From Cladopsammia gracilis (taxonomy: Eukaryota > Cnidaria > Anthozoa > Scleractinia > Dendrophylliidae): 64,000 nucleotides of DNA. Under the pieces are notes generated by a model that had not been told where the DNA came from, searched no databases, and saw nothing but the letters and a program-made list of their open reading frames with translations. The stretch's first letter is position 1. The number at the start of each line of letters is the position of its first letter. The DNA is taken from positions 1,048,001 to 1,112,000 of the forward strand of contig JAJGOT010000218.1 of NCBI GenBank assembly GCA_022457155.1, read 5' to 3'. A program made the position numbers and the translations under genes. Positions 21,345-33,837 of the stretch are shown piece after piece.

Positions 21345-23590
21345 CTTTAGTAAAATAAAAATTTCGTGACAAACTCTGGGAAACTATTTCGGCTTAATTT
21401 ACTGAAAATCAGTGCACTTCAAAAGTCAAATTAATTAGTATTTACAAAAGAGCAATTGAATTTTTTTTATAATTGTCTTTATATTAAGTAAACGCATGGC
21501 TATCATATAATCTTTTTACATAACGGAATCAGTGTCCTTTGTAGAACGCAGAGTTGATCAGACCAGCATTGCATATGAAATCAGTTTTCGGTTGCTTTAG
21601 TAACTGTAATGTAACGTAAACTATTTTTATGAAAGTTGAATTACTTATTTATAATTAGCTCGCTGATCGCATCGGAAAATCAGAAAATAAGTTTTCTTGA
21701 AACAGTCAAAATACTTGCTCTAATTTCAATGTTATAAAGTACACATAGCCTTTGGCAAATAAGAGTGAATGTCACTAAAAATCAAAGATGATCATCAAAA
21801 TCGCGGACACGGCTCAAAGTTCGATTTCCTTGATACTTTTTATATTGATACACTATTGTATCGTAGTAAACAAAACGGGGTTAGTTTGTTCTAATATTCG
21901 CTTGTTTAAGAGTAATTAAATAAAAACCGTTAGGTCCGGATCGATTCAAATTTGCTTGTACGAAGGAACGAAATTTCGTATTGTTTATGGCGGTCTCGCT
22001 TAAGTGCAAAATAGACAGTAAATCTTTTATTGACATTATGTTATAGTTTAGTCCTTAGCAAATGTAGCAAAGTTAAAAAAGGAATTTATTTTCGTTTTAC
22101 AGACAAGTTGTGAGCCTTTATTCGAAGCCACTTTGAAGCTTTTTTTGAATAGCTCTGAGGTGGCCTAAAATACATGCCATAAAACCCTGTCGGTACGTCA
22201 AAATAAATCCCCAGACTTTACTGTGGATACAGTTAAAGGATAGCTAATGTTAGTTTCGCTTTCATTTTCTTGGGATCTCTATTAGTTTTGCGTTGCGCCC
22301 TCCTTGAAGTTTCCTAATTTGACATATTTTCAGACGGCCGCCATATTGAAACTGTAACGCAAAGCATCCAAACAAAATATACACAGCTGTTAAAAAATCA
22401 TAAAAAATGACTTCAAATCATAAATCCAAGTATGGTGCAGCTTTATAGAACGTTGTTTGTATCTTACGTTTAACATAACATAAATCGGAGCAAAGTAGTT
22501 TACACAACCCGGTGAAACAAATGTAATACAGCTGCTTACACCGACCTTTAGAATTTCGCCGGCCGTGACTGAAACATCAACCACGTCCTGTTGAAACCGC
22601 CAGCTACAGATTTCCTCTCTGCCAGTTCAAATCTTTTTGTTTCGCATTCTGGATCATATTATTTATGAAATCTTGTTTGAGGACTGCATTCACTGATCAC
22701 ACAATAAGAATGAGTAATCAGCCTATATGCACTGTGAGGCCTCTGTGTAAATATTCCAGCGGTCACGTTCCTACAAAAATGTCAAAGTTCAATCTCATTG
22801 ATTACGACTCAAACAATAAGACAATATAAATTCAATTTGTACCAAAAATTCGAATTGATATTGTTGTTTTTTATTTTAATCGTGTCTGTAATGGTTACCT
22901 CCTTTGAAACTTAGATATCTTGCTTCAAATCTGTTTATTTTTTTTAGCTGGCTTGCGTGACACTGTAGCATTAGCACTGCCTACATTCCCTACTTGATTC
23001 AATGAGAAAGATAGTAGTAAGTCCCTTGTAAATTTAGAACAACCAAAGAAACAAATAAAAGTCTTGTTAAAGGGAAATTGACATCAAAATGGTGAATACA
23101 AACATTTGATTGGGTTGCGTTCAACGTGGAGTTGTTATCTCTTTTATAATTGAATTATGCACTGAAATGGAAAACATTTTGAGCTGTCAATTTTCTTTCA
23201 TGTTTCCGGTATCAATTTGTTCGCTGCCTCAGTAAAACAGACAGTTTTTGAAGAATACGAACGTCTTACCAAATTAAGGAATGGTCTTGATCTCTTTTGG
23301 TCGGTGGAGAATGTGGACCGGGTTCAAGATAAAGGACTCAGTCGTGTGAGATTGTGCCTCTTGTATCATGCAGCAAGAATATATCAAGCCACAAAAAGTT
23401 GCTAAAGTTTAGTTGCTGCGAAACCGAAGTTGAACTTATTTTAGCGCGAAGTGCCTGTATCCAAACGCCAGCAAACATCCAGGAAATAGTCACCTGTGCT
23501 CATCTGTCCTTTACTGACTGCGCAAGTTTGGGCATTGGCTGGCGGAGGTCTATTAGGCTATAATAATACTAAAATGTCTTTATTCTTGGA
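21345..23590. other. Long noncoding stretch
   Basis: About 2.2 kb of AT-rich sequence. The open frames (for example 23217-23405) have no recognisable motif, splice support or promoter. I see no repeat ends. Confidence 0.4.
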
Positions 23591-23594
23591 TCAG

Positions 23595-23945
23595 ATTCCG
23601 GAATTTCGGAATTTTTTTCAGAATTTTAGACATTGAAAATAATTTTAGAAAAATAGTAAAATTTGGTAGAATTTTAGAGAAATATCAGCTTCCAGCTGAC
23701 ACCGCTGACCAACTTGAGGGCTCACCCTCACAGTAGTGTCTACAGTGCAGTTAATCAGCGGTTTCCCACTCAAATTATGCTTTGCACGTCTCTTTTCAGT
23801 CTGTTGGTAGCAAATATGGCCGATTCCAGTGAGCCAGCTCACGGTCAGAATTTTCGAGAATTTTAGAAATTTTTGAAACAATTTTAGAGCTTTTTTGGAG
23901 AAATTCCGGAAAGAATTTTAGCCCATTTCTCGAGAATTTTGTATC
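23595..23945. repeat. Cluster of GAATTTTAGA words
   Basis: GAATTTTAGA and close variants recur at least eight times on either side of a 150-base non-repetitive core, with TTCCGGAATTTC near both ends. It may be a short interspersed element with subterminal repeats. Confidence 0.4.
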
Positions 23946-24483
23946 TAAGCCTACTTTATTCAATCGATGAACAAGTCTATGTAGTGTTTCACAGAAAATT
24001 TCGGAGCAAAGTGAAGACTCGAAGAAAACGCTGAACGGGGCTGTAGCTTGTGTCAGTCTAAATTCAAGTTACTAGACTCCCAACATGAGATTCTTCTAAT
24101 TCTGAGAATTCATTCCAGATGGTGTGGTTCAGGTAAATTTAAGTAGTTTTATTTTTAATTACTCGGAATAGTTGTGTCAGAGTGAAAAACATAAACAAAA
24201 TGGTTAACAAAACGTTTGGGCCCGCAGCCTCCAGTACGATGTCCACGTAAGGCCTTGGTGACGTCATAAATTGGCGCCAAAATCGCGTGGACGGGATGGG
24301 AAAGCCTGGACATTAGGCTGAAGTCCTGCCACCACCCATCCACGAACATACACACGTGAAATTGCCTGGCCTGGACTAGAGTATTTAATTATATGTGTTT
24401 AGTAATAAGACAATTTATTTTTTCGAAAAGAATATTGAACAGTATAGATACGGAAAATAGTACAGTTGCGGACTTACATTGGC

Positions 24484-24990
24484 CACTTGAGATGGAATGG
24501 GCGCTAAAAGCAACGAAGAGGCGAACTTAGATCACTGAGGAACAAAAGAAATTTCTTACAGAACAATTTGTTATTGGAGAAGAAAGCGGGAATAAGGCCG
24601 ATTCAAAAGAAGTGTCACAAGTCAGGGGTCAGAATCGGGGGCTCGATTTTTCGATTTTTGGGAAGATGTTATTTCGCCACAACAAGTGACAGGTTTCTTC
24701 TCTCGACTGGCCGCAAAGATTCAGAAGAGTCATTGACGCAGCACGAAGAATCTGAGAGCGACGACGACGATCAGAATAATCCGGTTAAAGTTGAATCTTT
24801 GCATTCAAGGCTCCATGCAGTTGTCGAAGAAGAAATTGCTTTACGACACCCTAGTCCTATCCCGCAACATCTGTAAGTTTGTGCCACGAAAAGGGTATCG
24901 ACCTTATCGGTAGCCATGCTGAGGGAGATTTGCGAGTATCTTGGGTTAGGCATGGATCATATTACGGAGAGAAAGAAAAAGCCAGGTTGT
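24484..24990 (+). pseudogene. Decayed transposon-associated gene fragment
   Basis: The + strand can be read as WALKATKRR, then ITEEQKKFLTEQFVIGEESG and NKADSKEVSQ, then in shifted frames SSLDWPQRF and SDDDDQNNP. The F-L-T-E-Q-F / G-E-x-x-G-N-K-A-D pattern matches a gene family I recall as abundant in coral and anemone genomes, probably of transposon origin. At least three stops or frameshifts separate the pieces, so it is dead. The function is not known to me. Confidence 0.45.
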
Positions 24991-27524
24991 TGGGGAGTGT
25001 TCGTGTGCACGAAAGTGACAGCTGTAACCGTTATGAGTAATGTATGAGCAATATTTTCGCTAGAGTAACAAAGACCAAAGTGTGACGTCACAAAAACTTA
25101 AACTTGTGCAATTATGGGATTTGATGAGATATTCGGAAAGAGCATGAAGAATATTGTCTGCTTGCCAAACATTAGCATCCTATAGCTTTGGGGGTGATCG
25201 AGTTATTGGCACTTCGGTATCAAATGCTCTGATGACTCCATACAAACGATTCAAACCCTTCCAATTTTGCCTCACGTTTGGAAACTGAGGAAAACTTAGA
25301 AAGGTTTCGGTATGGAGTCATCTGAGCATAAGAGTGACATTCATTCGCTCTGATCTTGATTAGAGTATTTTAGCTTTGCTGCTTATAGCACACGCGACAT
25401 CGTCCTCCGCGTGGAAGATGCGCAATTAGGTGCGCGTTTGCTCGCGTGTTATGTTTCTAGCGGGAATCATTTTTCAAGAAACAGAAGGACTGCTAGTTAA
25501 CTATAGCATAATTATTACTAAAAAAGTTATTTGTTTGTTCAAATCAGTACAAGTATTATAGCTGTAATCTGGTTTTTGATTTTCTTAGGAGCCCATACCC
25601 AGGATTATGGGCTCCTGATTTTCTACATGTCATTAGTATTGCCGCGGGAAGCTGGTGGTGGTGCTGGTGGCTCGGGAGTATAGCATTAGGGTTAGTGAAC
25701 ATTCTCTCACGCTACGCGCTCGCTTAGCCTCGCGCTCGAGTTCTGCGCTCGTTCGATCGCGCTCCGCGCTCGACTAAGCTCGACTTGTGGGCAAGTCAGA
25801 AAAATGACCTTCTTTATTACCACTAAGCAAATGCAGGAGCACATGGCAAATGTGAAACCCGTGCCAGGTGCGAAAATGCAAAGCAGTTTTGGTGAAATTA
25901 ATTCGCACGAAGAGCTGCATGACACTGGGGAAAATAAGAGTTCATCAATAAATTTCAGCCTTGTCATTTAAACGTATTTTTAAATTTTTACCCATCTCCA
26001 GGCTGGAAATAAATCATTTGTGCTCTGTATTGCGTGACAGATGGGACCTTTTAAAATATCGTATTACGTTACTGTGTTGGTGAAATATTATTTATATTCA
26101 AGGCCGAAACATAAGACAAAGTTTTGCTCGCAAAGACAGAAGCGTTTCATGGATAATGTAAAGGAAAAAATGCAATCAACTCAAACTGTGTGGATTCAAA
26201 TCTACGGCAGCCAAGCGGACTGTTGAGTGAGGTTAGTCACCGCAAAGCTATTTGATGTTTATAATGTTTGCAATGACCTTTGCCCAACGGCTCTGTTTTG
26301 ATATCATTAAGTTCAACTTCACACTAGACTTTCTCTTATTACTGATTGTATTTTTTATAAAAGAAACACAAAGGCGATTTAGGTTTGATAGATATATAGA
26401 GCAAAAGTATATCACTGACGGCTGCGTAGCATAACAGTTCAACAGAATCGTCCAGTTCAACTGTCTGACTTGCTGCAAATTTCAAAATGGCGGATAACGA
26501 AAATACGCTCACTTTAGGATTGTTTTGTCGGAAAAGTAAAAAAGATCCCAAAGAAATGAAACGGCAAAAATTGAAAACCATCCTTTAACGTGGCTCATGA
26601 GGTCTTCTGGTTAGATTTGATACGTACCGCGGGCATTTTTGGTTTGTTTGTTAGAGGTACCGACGAGCACTTTTCAGGGAAGTCGCGGGTGCACTTCTTA
26701 AAAAAATCAGGAAAAAATTGAAAACGGAGTTATTGAACTGTCACTACACTCGTTGAACTAATGAGGCATTAAACGATTAGGATTTGTGCAAAAATGCTTC
26801 AAAAATTGCGATTAACTGACTCGGCAAAGTCGTGAATGTTGACAATTTTGCAAGCTTCGTTGACGAAAAATACCGTTAACGGTTTAATATTAATTTCTCA
26901 TAAACGAAATAATATTTCAGTAAATAAACCTCCCTTTCATATGTGTCGTACTTAGGCCTACCAATATACAAAGTATGAGCGAAATTGAATTTTGAGCTGT
27001 GTCCGAGATATCGACGGTCCTTAGTGACATTCACTCATAAATAGTCTGGTTATATTAGATATTCCGTGGTAATATATTGACCACTTATATGAATATAACC
27101 GTGGTTTCTTATGATTGTTATATTCTTTTAAAAAAGTTAAATTCGAACTCTATTTCAGTCACGGTTTATTAGAAATACGGCCAGTATGTAGGTAACTGGT
27201 TATATTCGTATCGATGGTTGTTAACCACTGATACGAACCTCTGAAGTTACTTTTCATCGTTATTTTTCTGTAAATCCCGAAAGTCGGTGTGCGTTTGATT
27301 CTAGAAATTAATCGTTTCCGCAAATGTATAATTTTTTTTGCGTATCAAATATTTCATTTTTGACTCGCTTTCATCGAAATGCTCGGTTCCGGAGATTCAA
27401 TGCCGTTTGTTGCGTAGGGTTGCATTGTTGTTATTTTATACAATGCAAAATAAGAACTGTTTACAATAAATAATGTGAACATTGTAATTCAACTGTCTCT
27501 TTCGTGTGTTTATAAATACAGCTG
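24991..27524. other. Mostly noncoding stretch
   Basis: Contains a small hairpin GGAGCCCATA.../...TATGGGCTCC at 25590-25617, a CGCTCG-rich patch at 25710-25790 and a 33-codon ATG frame at 26485-26586 (MADNENTLTLGLFCRKSKK start) without family resemblance. No convincing gene. Confidence 0.4.
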
Positions 27525-27807
27525 TTTGATTAAACGTTGTCACTGATCGGTCTTACCCCTACGCGACCAGACCGAAAGGGAGTATGGGTGAATTAAAATG
27601 CATGATTAATTATTCTATATCGCGTTTAGAACGGAGAACAAAACTCATGTTTGTCTTCGCGTGTTACGCAAAGACAACCAGAGTCGCTTCGATAAGGACG
27701 TTCCGTATTTTGATAATGTGCAGTTATTGAATGTGAATTGATTTCTCCCCATAATCCTTTTCGGGACGCGTAGGGATGAGACCGATCAATGACAACGTTT
27801 AATCAAA
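27525..27807. mobile_element. MITE-like element, TTTGATTAAACGTTGTCA ends
   Basis: Inverted termini of about 38 bases (TTTGATTAAACGTTGTCA, then CTGATCGGTC and CCCTACGCG) bound a 283-base element with no coding content. Pairing may extend outward to TACAG. Confidence 0.7.
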
Positions 27808-27863
27808 AGACTGTATACCAGCATTGCAACTCCTTTGCCATGGCATCATCCCACATAGCCTGG

Positions 27864-28024
27864 GTAGCCTGCGAACAGGGTTCCCGGTTGGGGATGGGGC
27901 GGAAGGAAAGCGAGCCGACGCTCGTCGAGGGGAAACCGGGGAAACTCCGTCTCCCTTTTTCTTCGCTCGCCGACCTTTGTTTTCGTCCCATCCCGATTAG
28001 AAGGCCTGTTCACAGGCATCCTAC
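27864..28024. mobile_element. MITE-like element, GTAGCCTGCGAACAGG ends
   Basis: GTAGCCTGCGAACAGG at the left pairs imperfectly with CCTGTTCACAGGCATCCTAC at the right; the GC-rich interior also folds (CGCTCGCC / GGCGGAAGG region). The terminal word is one I associate with abundant small repeats of anthozoan genomes. Confidence 0.55.
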
Positions 28025-28147
28025 AGTTTCCTTATGCCTCTTCCCGTATTAAATGTTGGGGACCGTCAGAGTGCAAGAAATTTCGAACGATCACGGTACC
28101 CAGAAATACCTTATAATAATACCTTATAATATACAGACAGGAGGCCA

Positions 28148-28395
28148 GGCGCTCGTTTCTCGAAAGTCCCGATAACTTTTCGGGCTCAGAAAGCTATTTT
28201 ATGCCCGCAATGTTTACATTAAAGATTCAAATTTTTGATGGTTTTGAAAGCTAAGCAATAAACGTATAGGTTGATGAAACAAGTTGGTCTGGTTTAGGCT
28301 AAAAAATGCACTACAATTCCATATTCCATACATTCTGATTTTAAAATATAGCTCCGGGCCCGAAAAATTATCGGGACCTTTGGGAAATGGGCCCC
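28148..28395. mobile_element. MITE-like element, CGTTTCTCGAAAGTCCCGAT ends
   Basis: CTCGAAAGTCCCGATAACTT at 28157 is mirrored by AATTATCGGGACCTTTGGG at the right; about 37 bases of terminal pairing. Noncoding. Confidence 0.65.
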
Positions 28396-28445
28396 AGGTA
28401 TCCGTACGCCCTTTAAACGGGTTCGAACTCAGTTTGAATTCGCCC

Positions 28446-28566
28446 ATTCTTGTCCCCAGAGCCGCTTGGCCCTCTTAACAGTCGGAGCCAGAGCACGAGG
28501 ACCGAACCTGTCCTCGTGCTCAGGCTCCGCTAGCTAAAAGAGCAAGGCGGCTCTGGGGACGAGAAT
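28446..28566. repeat. Palindrome, TTGTCCCCAGAGCCGC ends
   Basis: ATTCTTGTCCCCAGAGCCGC is mirrored by GCGGCTCTGGGGACGAGAAT, and the inner parts (GAGCACGAGGAC / GTCCTCGTGCTC) pair as well. The whole 120 bases is one hairpin. Confidence 0.7.
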
Positions 28567-29560
28567 GGTATTGTTACTTGTGGTTAATCGAGGTCCACTT
28601 TCCTATATAAACGTTAAGGTGGAAACATAAAGAAAATGGGAGAGTCCGAGCAAATGTCGAAAAATAAATAAAAATAAATAAAAGTTAGCCAGATTTTGTT
28701 AGCTTGTTTTCTTTTGCCTGCGCCATGCATTGTGCGCATGCTCTGTAAAGTAAAAAGGAATTTACATAGTTTTCATGGTTACCAACGATGTTTTTGACAG
28801 TAGTTTGACCACAAACTGCCCATTAAACCTGCTCAGGCACGTACATAACGTGTACAACTGTTTTCTATCAGCAGATAGAAAACGGTAAAAGAGCCAATCA
28901 AATTCACGGATTCACAGCAGACCACGGTAAATTTATACTAATGGCTTATAGTGCATTTTTATTGAGTTGCTATAATAATCATACATATGCGGCTTGGCTA
29001 ATCATCTGTCATGTTTGACAGATGTCATGTTTCATCATCATGTTTGACTAATCATCTGCAATCTCACACAGAGAAAGTGTAAGGATCTTCACAGTGCTCT
29101 CCTTGCCATCCTGACCCGCCAAAGATCACCCAGCAAAGGCAAACTAGTCTCGTGCTTCCATCATGGAAGAAATATCTTCGGCATCGTCCTTCGTTCTGGC
29201 AGTTCTGATGCATTACACCCTAGGACATAATGCAAGGTGTTAAACGTTTTAAAAAAAAATTACGGTAGATCCCACTACCTTGAACTCTAAAAGAATGGAG
29301 CTGAGATGAAAAATTGTTCTTGATAGCCAAGTTGGTGTCAAATTTCCTAATTTTCAACAAAATTGTACTAAATGCTGAGCTAGCACCCTCCGTTCAACTT
29401 TCTACGGTTAAATGCCATCAAGTTCTATCTCAAGTCCTACGGCTCTAAAACTTTTTCCATTACTGATCATGAACTTTGGAACAACTTTACTGTAGTTATA
29501 TTGCATGACAGTCACATAAAATAATTTATTTTCCTAATTAAAATAAATTTCATTAACAGT
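28567..29560. other. Noncoding stretch
   Basis: No gene recognised. There is a CATGTTTGAC / CTAATCATCTG local duplication at about 28997-29055 and a hairpin-like TTTTCTATCAGCAGATAGAAAA at 28861-28882. Confidence 0.4.
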
Positions 29561-29566
29561 GGAACC

Positions 29567-29741
29567 TGTATTAAGCGGACCTCATATCAAGTGGACTCCC
29601 TCTATTAAGCGGACACCAGCTGCTTGGATCCTTAAATTTTCTTCCCATATTTACTGTAAAACAAACCTGTATTCGCGGACTCCTCTATTAAGCGGACACT
29701 AGCCATGGTCGTGAGGGTGTCCGCTTAATACAGGTTTCATT
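29567..29741. mobile_element. Tc1/mariner-pogo-type MITE
   Basis: Terminal inverted repeats CAGTGGAACCTGTATTAAGC (left) and CAATGAAACCTGTATTAAGC (right, inverted) with TA next to the ends. The consensus CARTGRAACCTGTATTAAGC fits MITEs I know as pogo/Tigger-like. AAGCGGAC is repeated inside. Confidence 0.7.
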
Positions 29742-29925
29742 GTATACTATCTTAGCAATGCATTTGGTTTTTTTTTAAACAAAGCTCTATAAAAAGATTG
29801 AAAAACAGCACTCACTGGAGTACGTCAATCTCAGTTCTTTCGCTTTATTGGCAAGGATTCTAATCCAGACTGAATGCCTCCCTTTACATCGTCTTCCAAT
29901 TATTCTAAAGATATCTCGATCTGAC

Positions 29926-30604
29926 TGATTACTCATGCGCGGAGCGGCACGAGTTAAGGTTTGGGCTCCGTTTTACTTTTTGGTGTCACATTAGTGCATG
30001 CAAATTTATGCTGGCATATTTAGTTTCACTGGTCTGATTTGTTGACACCCGACCTCGTGACCTCGGTCTTGATTTCAAGATGGCGGCTAAATCTCTCGGT
30101 GTGTTGACTTGAGAAGTAGAAACGGGAATTACAGCATACAAATTTTCAAGACAATACAAGGCGTTCATAGATGGATAGGACCGTTTGATATTGTGTTCGC
30201 CGCTTATTGCTGTGGGATTTTTGTTCCGGAAAGTTTTGTGCTTTATATATAACTTTGCATTTCAGTTAGCGATAGTGGTTCCAAGTGTCGGCACCATTAC
30301 GTAGTCTTACCTTTTAGACATTAGTTTATGTTTCTCTGTAAAAGCACTCAAAACACTCGGGAATAAATACTGCAATGGGTTAAAGACGCCACGAGTTCAA
30401 GTGGTGTACAACTTCTTGTTCACAAGATAAGTCACATTGGTCACTGCGACTAGAATGATTCCAGAAAATGGGTCTTTTACATTACATGGCTTACTACCTG
30501 AGACTACTCCAATTAGCACTGCAGTGCAAAATACTTTTTTAAAATATGCTATAAAAAATATCATACGTATGCGTATGAGTATAGGCTACTTGGAGCCTCT
30601 TGTT
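29926..30604 (+). repeat. Dispersed repeat family A, copy 2
   Basis: Begins ATTACTCATGCGCGGAGCGG and ends GAGTATAGGCTACTTGGAGC followed by CTCTTGTT. The same 5' and 3' blocks bound a copy at 53880-54340. The interior differs, with CACAAGATAAGTCACATTGG near 30420. It has no clear TIR; the 3' end carries a GGCT..AGCC hairpin. Confidence 0.55.
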
Positions 30605-30699
30605 CATCCTAAATTTAATTTGATTTCTCGAAGTCATGTAGCTTTAAGACGTCCTCAATCCACTGATGTGGAGAGGTTAGCAAAATAATTATACACCCA

Positions 30700-30925
30700 T
30701 CAAAAAACCTCTTCAGTTGCCTTTTATTTTGGGAGATGGGGGACGGAGGGGGGGGGGGGGGGGGGTGGGATGGGGGATGAAGGGCCACAATTTCTTGGAC
30801 GCAAATCTGAGGAGGCCCAATTTTATTTAGATAACTCACGTAGGAATGGCCACATTTTTTGGGTTAAACTATTACGAAATATAGTGGCCCTCCCCCGCCC
30901 CCCTTCCCCGCGGGTTAATAATGAC
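30700..30925. repeat. G-rich MITE remnant
   Basis: A G-run of about 22 at 30747-30768 is paired 140 bases later by C-rich sequence (CCCTCCCCCGCCCCCCTTCCCC, about 30889-30910) and ends in GACCGGTCCCTAA, close to the terminus of the element at 32578-32840. It appears to be a diverged member of that family. Confidence 0.5.
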
Positions 30926-31276
30926 CGGTCCCTAAACTTGTTTATCCAGTTTCACACGAGCAAGTAAACTTGTTAAGAAAACATTAACATGTCAAGGGAA
31001 ACTTGCTCGTGTGGAACCCACTTAAGCACTAACCTAAATTTCTTGTGTATTTTTTACTGTATAAACAATAAAACAATAAGTAGCTTATGCAATATTGTAA
31101 AAGCCTTACTTTTAGTGTTCATTATTTCCTTTTCTACGGCAGGACCTAGCCAATGCTTTTCCGCTGCTGAAACACAAGGTTTTAAAAGCATTTCGCACAT
31201 AAACTCATTATGCCTTTTCAAAGAGGTCAATGAACCATGTTACCACCGACTTCACTGCTACTCGATCGTTTAAATT
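30926..31276. other. Noncoding stretch
   Basis: A local inverted pair TTTCACACGAGCAAGT / ACTTGCTCGTGTGGAA spans about 30950-31016. The 94-codon open frame at 30989-31273 has no recognisable features. Confidence 0.4.
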
Positions 31277-32050
31277 GCCTATAACCCGTAAATACATATT
31301 TTAAGAATCAACTCTACGCTCATTGAATAGTTAAATGGTGAAATAGTTCTTGTTTTGAACGTCTCGTTATTGAGTTATATATAGATATTTGAATTTACAA
31401 AATGCTAATTAGATGACGTCAACCCGGGAATCATTTACTATACAACTACTTGTTTTCACCTCCAAGTAATGTTTTTTACGAATCAATTGTCTATCCACAG
31501 TTTATTTTTAGTATTTATCAAATTAATTATCCTCAAGCTGTAAACTGCGCATTGTAAATTGGCGTAGAAATCAATCAATCAATCAATTAACTTTATTTAA
31601 ACACGGTAAAACGGCTCAGTAAAACTGTTTTTCAGACATGCCGTGCACTTAATATAATCTAATCTAAATGATAACAAAAATTATATAATATATATATAGT
31701 GGCAAAAACTGTTACACTATACTGGTTTAAATAATACTAATAAGATTAATAATAATAAAAAACACTATCTTACATCATAATATCCTCTATAAACACATAA
31801 CAATTACAGTCATAGATGTTATAGAACCAGATTCTATTTTTGTTCGAGAGCTCTATAATGTCAAAATAAATGTCAAAATAATGTCAAAGTCCGGGGTTGA
31901 CTTCATCCAACGTTCAAAACAATAATTATTTCACCATTTAACTATTCAATGTGCGTAGAGGTGAACGTTCAAAACAATAATTATTTCACCATTTAACTAT
32001 TCAATGTGCGTGGAGGTGATTCTAAAAATATGTATTTAAGGGTTATAGGC
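31277..32050. mobile_element. Inverted-repeat element with duplicated right subterminus
   Basis: Terminal pairing of about 85 bases (GCCTATAACCCGTAAATACA onward at the left; inverse at the right). At the right, a 55-base unit containing AACAATAATTATTTCACCAT occurs twice in tandem; the left has it once. The interior includes TCAATCAATCAATCAA and AT repeats. Noncoding. Confidence 0.7.
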
Positions 32051-32054
32051 ACTT

Positions 32055-32519
32055 TTACCCTCGGACGTACAAGCAGGCGGGGGGGGGGGGGGTGTGGTTG
32101 CCATTGGCGACTACCGGTTGCTATGGTAACGAGATATGACGTCATAAGTAACATGTGGTCAAGCCATTTTTGAATAAAAATGCGTGATTTTTTCAGTGAT
32201 AAAACATATAAAATGCTACCAAAAGCATCAAAATGTTTAATTGTATGTTATTTTGCAACTCTAGCAAACAATATTTGCAATTTCCACATTTTCCCGATAA
32301 ATTTGAATTTTTAGTAAAATCCAAGATGGCGGCAGTCTTGGCGGCCATTTTGGATGACGTCACGGACCCCCAGTAGCGTTACAACCCATAATATTTACCT
32401 TATCGTGTAGAGTACATCGCGGGCTATCTATCCAAGGGGGGGGGTGATTGCAACAACCCCCCACCCCCCCGGTTGTACCACGGTGGGGGTATAAGTTTGC
32501 GTGTACGTCCGAGGGTTAA
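32055..32519. mobile_element. MITE-like element, TTTACCCTCGGACGTACA ends
   Basis: Terminal inverted repeats TTACCCTCGGACGTAC / GTACGTCCGAGGGTTAA with G/C-runs just inside both ends (about 32079-32092 and 32436-32470). It abuts the preceding element with only a few bases between. Contains CAAGATGGCGGC and a CATTTTGGATGACGTCACGG stretch. Confidence 0.75.
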
Positions 32520-32577
32520 ATCAAAACGCGGCCAATGAACTTCCGTCAATCATTCCTTTATATAGCGGAGTCTATAA

Positions 32578-32840
32578 GGGACGGACCATTATTTTTTTGA
32601 CGGGGGGGGGGGGGGGGTTGGAAAATTTTCGCGTGCAAACATTTTTTTTATATGCGGCACCTGCTGCAAACAATTTATTTTGTGTCTCCGTCCAACTGCT
32701 ATACTTCCAGCAAACAATTTTTTTCTTTACTTTTTGCTTGCATACAATTTATTTCAGTGTTTATAGCCTCTGCAAACAATTTATTTCAAAATTTTCCAAC
32801 CCCCCCCCCCCCCCCCGTCAAAAAAATAATGGTCCGTCCC
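32578..32840. mobile_element. PIF/Harbinger-like MITE with poly-G inside its termini
   Basis: Perfect termini GGGACGGACCATTATTTTTT are followed by a long G-run at the left and a C-run at the right, then GTTGGAAAATTTT and its complement. The flanks are TAA on both sides (32575-32577 and 32841-32843), the 3-bp target duplication typical of PIF/Harbinger. CAAACAATTTATTT repeats fill the interior. Confidence 0.75.
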
Positions 32841-32843
32841 TAA

Positions 32844-33837
32844 GGGAGCTGAGTGTGACTTTAACGCGCGCGAGTGGAATTCAAGATGGTGACGACTCGA
32901 CAGCAAACATGAAAAAGCAGTATTCTGTGATTTTGCATTGAGTCGTGAATATTATCAGTCAGATTTCAACTTGATTTCTTTCATGGGCTAAATGTTTTCA
33001 TTACTATGGTGTTGTGAAAGCAAGTTCAGTAGAGTTTTGATTCAAAGGGTTGCGTATGTAGCAGTAAAATCGACCGCAATAACGATCGATATATTGACAA
33101 AACAACATGATTATACTCATAAAATGTAGTAGTTGTACAACAATATAAACGGAGAAGACGTAAATCTTGTTATAATTCAACACATTGATACACTGCCCAA
33201 ATATGGTAAAAAAGTTATCGATATACGTTATGTCTACATGACGTATAACCAGCGACGGCATTTTGAAGGAAAGTGAAAATGACTGCTGCCTGCAATTTCG
33301 TGTTTTTTGGCGAAAAAGTGCGTGATCTATTAGTTAAAAAAGGGAAAAGAAAGAAAAAAAGAGAAGAAAAGAAAAGAGAAAAATACTGTTTACATGATTG
33401 GACAAAAAAGGCGCGAAATTTTCGCGTTGTCGCGGTCGCAGTGTTTCTTGGCGTAGCTGAATGAAAACTGGTTCAAAGTTTAACCGCTCGACAAGAAGTG
33501 AATGAAGGAGCACAATTTTCGTGAAATTCCTTTGGTAATCACCTCTGGAATATGATATAGACTTGATGTTTCCTCAGAACAGTTTCTGATCTCGTCATTG
33601 CGGCTGTGGGAGCTAAAAAACGAGCATTCCAAATTTGTAAACAACATTGATCGACTCAGCTCGTACTTCGATGTTTGAAAATTTGATGCTTATGGAAGGG
33701 ACTAAAAAGCCAAATCAACTACAGGTACGATGTTTTAACCGTTTCTTGTATCCTTTAGCTGTGAATTTTTGTAAGCTTACTGTCCAGGCTGTAGTTCTTT
33801 CCGACTTTTCGCCGCTATGTTTAGGTTCGTAGCCGTG
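32844..33837. other. Noncoding stretch
   Basis: Purine-rich simple sequence at 33339-33384 (AAAGAAAGAAAAAAAGAGAA type). No gene supported. Confidence 0.4.

Noticed and set aside
30989..31273. 94-codon open frame as a gene
   Set aside because: No start context, domain, splice or conservation evidence; the length is expected by chance in this window.
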